Part shown: one piece after another, positions 1 to 5,564 of the stretch
How the letters are laid out: each line of letters starts with the position of its first letter
Numbering within the stretch: position 1 is the stretch's first letter
Source of the DNA: a bacterium
GTDB taxonomy: Bacteria; Bdellovibrionota; FAC87; UBA2466
Assembly (NCBI GenBank): GCA_019750655.1
Contig: JAIEOG010000233.1
Coordinates: forward strand, 1 to 5,564
Direction of reading: 5' to 3'
Length of the DNA stretch: 5,564 nt
The notes under the pieces: model-generated
Told to the model about the DNA's origin: nothing
The model's input: the letters and a program-made list of their open reading frames with translations, nothing else
The model's database searches: none
Translations under genes and position numbers: made by a program

Positions 1-1920
<1,920 letters not shown>

Positions 1921-1989
1921 CTATATGTACCTCTTCGATACGTTTCAATAACGTTGGAACCTGGAGCGAATACGGATCGCGCCTACTAA
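1921..1989 (-). other. rplL-rpoB spacer without a visible terminator
   Basis: This 69-base gap holds the rpoB ribosome binding site and only weak dyads: a 5-bp ACGTT/AACGT pair with a 5-base loop and a 4-bp GCGA/TCGC pair. I see no GC-rich hairpin followed by a T run. In E. coli the equivalent gap is several hundred bases long and carries an attenuator and an RNase III site; nothing like that fits here. rpoB is therefore probably read through from rplL. Confidence 0.6.
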
Positions 1990-2373
1990 CTACTTCAACT
2001 CGACTTTTGCGCCAGCAGCTTCGAGCTTTTTCTTGATCTCTTCTGCTTCTTTTTTCGAGACGCCTTCTTTCAACGTCTTCGGGGCGCCTTCCACGAGGTC
2101 TTTCGCTTCTTTCAAGCCGAGAGTCGTGAAACCGCGGATTTCCTTAATAACCTGGACTTTCTGAGCGCCGCCGTCCGCGAGGACGATGGTGAACTCAGTT
2201 TTTTCTTCCGTGGGGGCAGCAGCAGCTGCGCCACCGCCAGCAGCAACGCCGACAGCCACTGGGGCTGCTGCGCTCACGCCGTAGCGGGTTTCAAACTTCT
2301 TCACGAACTCCGAGATCGTGAGAAGATTCGCTTGGTCGAAAAATTCGAATACCTGTTCTTCACTAACTGCCAT
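1990..2373 (-). CDS. rplL: 50S ribosomal protein L7/L12
   Basis: L7/L12 is the multicopy stalk protein of the large subunit; dimers bind the L10 C-terminal helix and recruit translational GTPases such as EF-Tu and EF-G. The 127 residues match the family's usual length of about 120-130. Residues 1-33 form the helical dimerisation and L10-binding domain, residues about 34-55 a flexible hinge rich in Ala, Gly and Val, and residues about 59-127 the compact factor-binding domain with the hallmark GLKEAKDLVEGAP and KEGVSKKEAEEIKKKLEAAG segments. The N-terminal domain is rich in Phe (F9, F11, F12, F23, F27), less like E. coli than the C-terminal domain is. The ATG at 2373-2371 follows a strong purine-rich AGAGGAGAGG site at 2386-2377, fitting the high output needed for several copies per ribosome. 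It sits 37 bases after rplJ. Confidence 0.98.
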   Translation of the reverse strand: MAVSEEQVFEFFDQANLLTISEFVKKFETRYGVSAAAPVAVGVAAGGGAAAAAPTEEKTEFTIVLADGGAQKVQVIKEIRGFTTLGLKEAKDLVEGAPKTLKEGVSKKEAEEIKKKLEAAGAKVELK

Positions 2374-2376
2374 GGG

Positions 2377-2386
2377 CCTCTCCTCT
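2377..2386 (-). promoter_or_regulatory. Strong ribosome binding site of rplL
   Basis: AGAGGAGAGG read on the minus strand ends 3 bases before the rplL ATG and contains two overlapping Shine-Dalgarno cores. The upstream core (GAGGAG) has the better spacing. It is among the strongest sites in the window and matches the need for more L7/L12 than L10. Confidence 0.7.
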
Positions 2387-2410
2387 TTAAAAATAGCCGT
2401 TTAGAATCTG

Positions 2411-2941
2411 CTAAGCAGAAGCTTTCTCTTTTTGATCCTTCAGTGCACCGAGTGCATAGCCCAACTTGCGTGGGGTATCCTGAAGTGCGTAGAGAAACTG
2501 GGTCGGAGCCGATTTAAGGGCCCACAAGAATCCAACAAAGAGCTCGTTTTTGCCCGGCAGTCTCGAAAGTGCCGTGATTTGCGCGGGGGACATTACTTGG
2601 CCCAGCGCCGAGCCGCCTTTTACGTTGAGATCAAAACCTTCTTTGCCAAGCCATTCGCAGATGGCCTTGGCTGCGACCACCGCATCACCATCGCTATAAG
2701 CAACGAGCGTGGGGCCGGTGAAATTATCGGAAAGGCCTTTAAGCGGGGTTTCATTAAGAACCCGGCGGGCCAGCGTGTTTTTGACGACTTTCACTCGAAC
2801 GCCCTGCTTGCGCAGTCCCAAGCGGAACGAGGTCATCTGTTCGACACTAAGTTTGTTAAAAGACATCACCGCCATGGCCTGAGCTGTTGCCACTTGGTCG
2901 GTAAAATCCTTTAGAAAAGCCTCTTTTTGCGAGCGATCCAA
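2411..2941 (-). CDS. rplJ: 50S ribosomal protein L10 (TTG start)
   Basis: L10 anchors the L7/L12 dimers to 23S rRNA at the base of the stalk; in well-studied bacteria the L10-L7/L12 complex also represses its own mRNA. The 176 residues are slightly longer than E. coli L10 (165). The N-terminal RNA-binding domain contains the conserved VKVVKNTLARR at about residues 50-60 and an FTGPTLVAYS segment near 74-83. The C-terminal part from about residue 135 is the helix that binds L7/L12 (FLWALKSAPTQFLYALQD), ending in a Lys/Ala-rich tail. The start is TTG at 2941-2939: reading upstream in frame there is a stop at about 2990-2988 and no ATG or GTG between, while the first internal Met is residue 23, inside a conserved helix. 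A GGGGAG site at 2953-2948 is spaced 6 bases from the TTG. It is followed by rplL after 37 bases. Confidence 0.97.
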   Translation of the reverse strand: MDRSQKEAFLKDFTDQVATAQAMAVMSFNKLSVEQMTSFRLGLRKQGVRVKVVKNTLARRVLNETPLKGLSDNFTGPTLVAYSDGDAVVAAKAICEWLGKEGFDLNVKGGSALGQVMSPAQITALSRLPGKNELFVGFLWALKSAPTQFLYALQDTPRKLGYALGALKDQKEKASA

Positions 2942-2947
2942 GAGATA

Positions 2948-2953
2948 CTCCCC
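2948..2953 (-). promoter_or_regulatory. Ribosome binding site deciding the TTG start of rplJ
   Basis: GGGGAG on the minus strand lies 6 bases before the TTG codon at 2941-2939. There is no other in-frame start between the upstream stop and Met23, so this site settles the start choice. Confidence 0.75.
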
Positions 2954-2960
2954 GGAATGT

Positions 2961-2984
2961 AAACGAGCATTTAAAGCGTCGTTT
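2961..2984 (-). promoter_or_regulatory. Hairpin in the rplJ leader
   Basis: The minus strand reads AAACGA, a bulged C, GC, a 7-base AT loop, GC and TCGTTT. This gives a 6-bp plus 2-bp stem with one bulge, ending 7 bases upstream of the rplJ Shine-Dalgarno. L10 operators in other bacteria are bulged or kinked hairpins in this leader, so it could be the site bound by L10-L7/L12. I could not match the specific L10 leader consensus. It overlaps the -10 box of the candidate promoter, so both readings may not hold together. Confidence 0.35.
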
Positions 2985-2998
2985 TTAAGTTAAGTCAA
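2969..2998 (-). promoter_or_regulatory. Possible sigma-70-type promoter ahead of rplJ
   Basis: On the minus strand TTGACT (2998-2993) matches 5 of 6 bases of a -35 box. It is followed after 18 bases by TTAAAT (2974-2969), matching 4 of 6 of a -10 box; with a 17-base spacer TTTAAA matches only 3 of 6. E. coli has a promoter at the same place, between rplA and rplJ. The match is modest and AT-rich leaders give chance hits, so this is a candidate only. Confidence 0.35.
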
Positions 2999-3018
2999 CC
3001 ACTATACTGTGGAATATT

Positions 3019-3726
3019 TCAGGTGGCTTTCGGCATGCCTTCGAGCGTACCGATGTCCACTTTGAGCCCCGGACCCATGGTTGTGGAAATCGCGAGCCGG
3101 CGAATATACACACCTTTAGAAGTGGGGGGCTTTGCTTTGATGATGTTGTCAAAGAGGGCGTTGAAGTTCTCACGGAGCTTCTTCACGCCGAAGGATTTAC
3201 GGCCGATAGGGGCATGGACAATGCCTTCCTTCTCGACTTTATAGTTCACCTTACCTAGCTTTTGTTCTTTGATGGCCTTGCCGATTTCCGTGGTGACGGT
3301 ACCGGTCTTTTTGTTGGGCATCAAACCGCGTGGACCCAGCACCTTAGCGACGCGGGTCATGTCTTTCAGGGTATCGGGCGTGGTTACCACGCGATCGAAA
3401 TCCGTCCAGCCTTTTTCAATCTTTTCGAGCAAGTCGTCGTTACCGACATGGTCGGCACCGGCTTCGCGAGCATCCTTCTCGGCATCGCCACGCACGATGG
3501 CAACGACACGGACGGTTTTACCCAAGCCATGCGGCAAGACAGCAGCGCCGCGGACCTGTTGGTCCGATTGCTTTGCGTCCACGCCGAGCTTCACAGCGAT
3601 CTCGACCGCTTCATCGAACTTACGGTTCGAGAAGGTATCCAAAATGGAAAGGGCTTCCTCTAAACCGTAACGTTTTGCTCTGTCGACTTTGGCCAAGTTG
3701 GCCTTGTAAATTTTTCCGCGCGCCAT
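3019..3726 (-). CDS. rplA: 50S ribosomal protein L1
   Basis: L1 binds helices 76-78 of 23S rRNA, forms the mobile stalk that helps release deacylated tRNA from the E site, and in many bacteria represses its own operon by binding the mRNA. The length of 235 residues matches E. coli L1 (234). Domain I is split between the two ends of the protein, with domain II in the middle, about residues 66-159. Clear family motifs are KLGVDAKQSDQQVRG (46-60), which contacts RNA, LPHGLGKT (64-71), and the L1 signature LGPRGLMPNKKTGTV (130-144). The C-terminal TTMGPGLKVD is also conserved. The ATG is at 3726-3724, preceded by AGAGGA at 3736-3731, whose first base is the last base of the rplK stop codon. The 9-base gap to rplK suggests coupled translation of L11 and L1, the usual pair. 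Confidence 0.98.
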   Translation of the reverse strand: MARGKIYKANLAKVDRAKRYGLEEALSILDTFSNRKFDEAVEIAVKLGVDAKQSDQQVRGAAVLPHGLGKTVRVVAIVRGDAEKDAREAGADHVGNDDLLEKIEKGWTDFDRVVTTPDTLKDMTRVAKVLGPRGLMPNKKTGTVTTEIGKAIKEQKLGKVNYKVEKEGIVHAPIGRKSFGVKKLRENFNALFDNIIKAKPPTSKGVYIRRLAISTTMGPGLKVDIGTLEGMPKAT

Positions 3727-3730
3727 TGTA

Positions 3731-3736
3731 TCCTCT
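3731..3736 (-). promoter_or_regulatory. Ribosome binding site of rplA overlapping the rplK stop
   Basis: AGAGGA on the minus strand begins at 3736, the last base of the rplK TAA (3738-3736), and ends 4 bases before the rplA ATG. A ribosome ending rplK sits on this site, which favours translational coupling. Confidence 0.7.
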
Positions 3737-4158
3737 TACTTAACTTCTAAACCCATGCTTCGCGCGGTGCCAATCACCTGGCGGATAGCGGAGTCGAGGT
3801 CGACGGTGTTCAAATCAGGCATTTTGGTCTTGGCGATTTCCGCGACCTGAGCCTGCGTCACAGAGCCGACTTTCGTTTTATTGGGCACCCCAGAACCTTG
3901 GACGATGTTTGCTGCTTTTTTGAGCAAAACGGCCACAGGCGGGGTCTTGGTAATAAAGGTGAAAGACCGATCCTGGAAGATGCTTATCACAACCGGGGTA
4001 ATCGTCCCGTTTGCGCTCTGTGTGCGGGCGTTGAACGCCTTGCAGAATTCCATGATGTTAACCCCGTGCTGACCGAGTGCCGGACCCACCGGAGGGGACG
4101 GGTTTGCTTTGCCGCCAGGGATCTGCAGTTTCACGACTGCTTGAAGTTTCTTTGCCAT
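3736..4158 (-). CDS. rplK: 50S ribosomal protein L11
   Basis: L11 binds the GTPase-associated centre of 23S rRNA near L10 and takes part in factor-dependent steps and, in many bacteria, in RelA activation of the stringent response. At 140 residues it matches the family (E. coli 142). The N-terminal domain carries the proline-rich switch PGGKANPSPPVGPALGQHG (14-32), including P22 and P23, the region where thiostrepton acts in other species. The middle segment TKTPPVAVLLKKAA leads into the RNA-binding C-terminal domain, which ends with the L11 signature IRQVIGTARSMGLEV (125-139). The ATG at 4158-4156 follows AGAGG at 4173-4169, spaced a rather long 10 bases, inside an inverted repeat that fills the gap to nusG. 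rplA begins 9 bases after its stop. Confidence 0.98.
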   Translation of the reverse strand: MAKKLQAVVKLQIPGGKANPSPPVGPALGQHGVNIMEFCKAFNARTQSANGTITPVVISIFQDRSFTFITKTPPVAVLLKKAANIVQGSGVPNKTKVGSVTQAQVAEIAKTKMPDLNTVDLDSAIRQVIGTARSMGLEVK

Positions 4159-4178
4159 CTTCGTCTAACCTCTCGAAG
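4159..4178 (-). repeat. Inverted repeat filling the nusG-rplK gap, ribosome binding site in its loop
   Basis: The 20-base gap between the nusG stop and the rplK ATG reads CTTCG, ten loop bases, then CGAAG, a perfect 5-bp dyad. The loop contains AGAGG (4173-4169), the only good Shine-Dalgarno for rplK. No T run follows, so it is not a terminator. If folded it would hold the ribosome binding site in a loop with the stem ending directly at the ATG. The dyad is seen directly; a regulatory role is inference. Confidence 0.45.
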
Positions 4179-4793
4179 CTAATTCTTTTCCACTTGGACA
4201 AAGTCCAACTCAACCGGCGTGGAGCGGCCGAAAATACTGACCAACACCCGAAGCTTGCCCTTGTCGGGTTTCACTTCTTCCACCACACCATTGAAATTGA
4301 CGAACGGTCCATCCACGACGCGGACGCTTTCGCCTTCTTCGAATTGAACCTTCGGGCGCGGTTTGAGCGTGCCTTCGGTCATCTGATTGGTGATGCGGGA
4401 AACTTCTTCTTCAGGCACGGCCGGCGGACGCACAGCATTGCCGACAAAGCCGGTGATCTTGGGAGTGCTCTTCACCAAGTGCCAGGTGTTGTCGTTCAAA
4501 ATCATTTTGACCAGCATGTAGCCGGGGAAAAACTTGCGGCTGGTGGTCTTTTTCTCGCCACGAACGAGTTCGATGACGTTTTCAGAAGGGATCAAGACTT
4601 CGGCGAAAGACGCGTCCATCTTGTATTGGCGGATCCGTTCCTGCAGGGCGAGCTTCGCTTTTTGCTCATAGCCACTGTAAGTGTGGACGACGTACCACTT
4701 GAAGCCTTCCGTTTCGGAGGTTTCGGTAGACGTTTCGCCCGTTTGTGTCGGGTCGGATGGATTTCCGTTTTCCACTTTATCTTCGTTGCTCAC
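4179..4793 (-). CDS. nusG: Transcription termination/antitermination factor NusG (GTG start)
   Basis: NusG binds RNA polymerase with its N-terminal domain and links it to Rho or to ribosomal protein S10 with its C-terminal KOW domain. The protein has 204 residues against 181 in E. coli. The NGN domain starts at KWYVVHTYSGYE (32-43) and includes the conserved SRKFFPGYMLV (85-95). The KOW domain covers about 150-204, with VVDGPFVNFNGVVEEV (159-174) and SIFGRSTPVELDFVQVEK; F188 corresponds to E. coli F165, which contacts Rho and S10. The extra length is residues 1-30, a Ser/Thr/Glu-rich tail likely disordered. The start is GTG at 4793-4791: a stop lies in frame 15 bases upstream with no other start between, and the first internal Met is residue 59. 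The site AGGA (4800-4797) is only 3 bases from the GTG. It lies 19 bases after secE, the usual pairing. Confidence 0.97.
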   Translation of the reverse strand: MSNEDKVENGNPSDPTQTGETSTETSETEGFKWYVVHTYSGYEQKAKLALQERIRQYKMDASFAEVLIPSENVIELVRGEKKTTSRKFFPGYMLVKMILNDNTWHLVKSTPKITGFVGNAVRPPAVPEEEVSRITNQMTEGTLKPRPKVQFEEGESVRVVDGPFVNFNGVVEEVKPDKGKLRVLVSIFGRSTPVELDFVQVEKN

Positions 4794-4812
4794 GGTTCCT
4801 AATTCCCATCAC

Positions 4813-5187
4813 CTAACTGCGCAGCAAAAACCCAACGAGCTTGCCGAACGCGATGTCAAAGACTGCCAAGACGCAGCTTGCAAAAAGGACACAACCTAGC
4901 ACTACTACGGTAGATTTCACAACATCTTCACGGCTTGGCCAGGTAACTTTCTTCAGTTCTGCAACCACTTCGTCGAAGAAATCGTTCGAGCGCTTGTTGA
5001 AAAAAAGAATAATGAAGGTCAGAGCAGCCAGAACAATGGGAGTAGCTTCCCGGATGAGCTGGATGTTCGGGACACGGCGAACCGTACTCGACATTACAAA
5101 CAGTGTGTGGAATCCACCACGGCTGAGGTACCAGACAACCGCCGCGAAGAAGATATACCCGAAGATGACTATTTTGCGATTATCCAT
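4813..5187 (-). CDS. secE: Preprotein translocase subunit SecE
   Basis: SecE clamps the SecY channel in the inner membrane and is needed for protein export through SecYEG. The 124 residues and three predicted membrane segments (about 6-21, 48-63 and 93-121) match the long proteobacterial form (E. coli 127) rather than the single-helix form of many Gram-positive bacteria. The family hallmark is the amphipathic helix and hinge at residues 70-93, FFDEVVAELKKVTWPSRED, with the near-invariant KKVTWPSR, leading into the essential last helix. The third segment carries Asp111, so it is probably tilted or broken there. The ATG at 5187-5185 follows GAGG at 5196-5193, spaced 5 bases. It lies between tRNA-Trp and nusG, a position conserved across many bacteria. 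Confidence 0.96.
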   Translation of the reverse strand: MDNRKIVIFGYIFFAAVVWYLSRGGFHTLFVMSSTVRRVPNIQLIREATPIVLAALTFIILFFNKRSNDFFDEVVAELKKVTWPSREDVVKSTVVVLGCVLFASCVLAVFDIAFGKLVGFLLRS

Positions 5188-5244
5188 TTGCGCCTCGGTG
5201 CCCCGATTTATCTGCCTTAGATTCTTTCAAAATTCAACCGTTGC

Positions 5245-5321
5245 TGGCAGGCCAGGTCGGATTCGAACCGACAACACACGGATTTGGAATCCGTTGCTCT
5301 ACCAATTGGAGCTACTGGCCT
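5245..5321 (-). tRNA. tRNA-Trp (anticodon CCA)
   Basis: The minus strand folds into a full cloverleaf of 77 bases including the tail. The acceptor stem AGGCCAG (5321-5315) pairs perfectly with CTGGCCT (5255-5249), and the D arm is GCTC/GAGC. The anticodon stem ACGGA/TCCGT encloses the loop TTCCAAA with anticodon CCA at 5287-5285. The variable region is GTGTT, and the T arm GTCGG/CCGAC carries the loop TTCGAAT. The discriminator is G73, as expected for bacterial tRNA-Trp, and the CCA end (5247-5245) is encoded in the DNA. It lies 16 bases after rpmG and 57 before secE, with no terminator on either side, so it is probably cut out of the longer transcript by RNase P and other RNases. Confidence 0.97.
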
Positions 5322-5337
5322 ACAAAACCTAAAGAAC

Positions 5338-5487
5338 CTATTTGGTCTCTTTATGAGCCGTATGACGGCGGCAATTGCGGCAGTGCTTGTTCTTTTCGAT
5401 CCGCTCGTTGTGCTTCGACTTGTTTTTAGTCGTCGTATAGTTGCGGCTCTTACACTCCGTACATTCCATCGTAATAATCGTCTGCAT
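5338..5487 (-). CDS. rpmG: 50S ribosomal protein L33, zinc-binding form
   Basis: L33 is a small large-subunit protein near the tRNA E site. Translation of the minus strand from the ATG at 5487-5485 gives 49 residues and a TAG stop, a normal length for the family. It starts MQTIITMECTECKSRNYTT and ends KNKHCRNCRRHTAHKETK, both typical. Two CxxC pairs (C9/C12 and C36/C39) form a zinc ribbon; E. coli L33 lacks them, so this is the cysteine-containing version. Met7 is an alternative start, but residues 2-6 match the usual L33 N terminus, and GGAG at 5497-5494 is well spaced (6 bases) from Met1. That site lies in the last codons of tuf, and the ATG comes 3 bases after the tuf stop, so the two genes are probably coupled in translation. 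Confidence 0.95.
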   Translation of the reverse strand: MQTIITMECTECKSRNYTTTKNKSKHNERIEKNKHCRNCRRHTAHKETK

Positions 5488-5490
5488 CTT

Positions 5491-5564
5491 TTACTCCACA
5501 ATCTCCGTAACAACACCGGCGCCGACGGTGCGTCCACCTTCGCGGATAGCGAAGCGGACTTCTT
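5491..5564 (-). CDS. tuf: Elongation factor Tu, C-terminal 23 residues (5' part beyond the window)
   Basis: EF-Tu is the GTPase that delivers aminoacyl-tRNA to the ribosomal A site. Only the last 23 codons and the TAA stop (5493-5491) are in the window, plus two bases of the preceding codon. The reading is EVRFAIREGGRTVGAGVV followed by TEIVE, which matches the end of domain 3 of EF-Tu (E. coli has LRFAIREGGRTVGAGVV). The match is short but this tail is highly distinctive and the context, directly before rpmG and tRNA-Trp-secE-nusG, is the standard one for tuf. The last codons also carry the ribosome binding site of rpmG. Confidence 0.95.
   Translation of the reverse strand, partial: EVRFAIREGGRTVGAGVVTEIVE

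Noticed and set aside
2432..2914. Plus-strand frame of 160 codons
   Set aside because: It is the shadow of rplJ, which is unambiguous on the minus strand.
4077..4802. Plus-strand frame of 241 codons
   Set aside because: It is antisense to nusG and the start of rplK, has no family features, and crosses the gene boundary.
5188..5244. Possible promoter between tRNA-Trp and secE (TTGAAA or TTGAAT with GATAAA)
   Set aside because: The spacings are about 12 or 19 bases with a poor -10 match, so I do not call it.

Overview
The window lies inside the classic bacterial translation/transcription 'rif' region. Every gene I can support is on the minus strand, so transcription runs from high to low coordinates: tuf (3' end only) > rpmG > tRNA-Trp > secE > nusG > rplK > rplA > rplJ > rplL > rpoB (first 640 codons only). 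Base composition is close to balanced GC. Gene order, the zinc-ribbon form of L33, a three-helix SecE and the RpoB sequence all fit a Gram-negative proteobacterium-like lineage. The overall flavour is that of the former Deltaproteobacteria, including Bdellovibrionota, but that placement is inference from memory of these families and is only tentative.

Layout in transcription order: positions 5564-5491 hold the last 23 codons of EF-Tu. Three bases later rpmG (5487-5338) begins, with its ribosome binding site inside the last tuf codons. A complete tRNA-Trp (CCA anticodon, CCA tail encoded) follows at 5321-5245. Then come secE (5187-4813), nusG (4793-4179, GTG start), rplK (4158-3736) and rplA (3726-3019), with spacers of only 9-20 bases from secE to rplA. 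A 77-base spacer (3018-2942) holds a promoter-like pair and a hairpin ahead of rplJ (2941-2411, TTG start). rplL (2373-1990) follows after 37 bases. After a 69-base spacer, rpoB starts at 1920 and runs off the left edge of the window.

The genes work together in making protein and RNA. EF-Tu brings aminoacyl-tRNA to the ribosome, and L11, L10 and L7/L12 build the GTPase-associated stalk where such factors act. L1 forms the mobile stalk near the E site, and L33 sits in the large subunit close to the E site. tRNA-Trp is a substrate of the system. SecE is a core part of the SecYEG membrane channel. NusG binds RNA polymerase, whose beta subunit is encoded at the end of the window. No terminator is visible between any two genes, so a long co-transcript with processing of the tRNA is likely.

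The window is housekeeping DNA. I found no mobile element, CRISPR, phage gene or unknown gene system. The points worth a second look are small: non-ATG starts for rplJ and nusG, an inverted repeat that exactly fills the nusG-rplK gap, possible regulation in the rplJ leader, and an acidic N-terminal extension on NusG. No stretch of more than 300 bases is without a gene.
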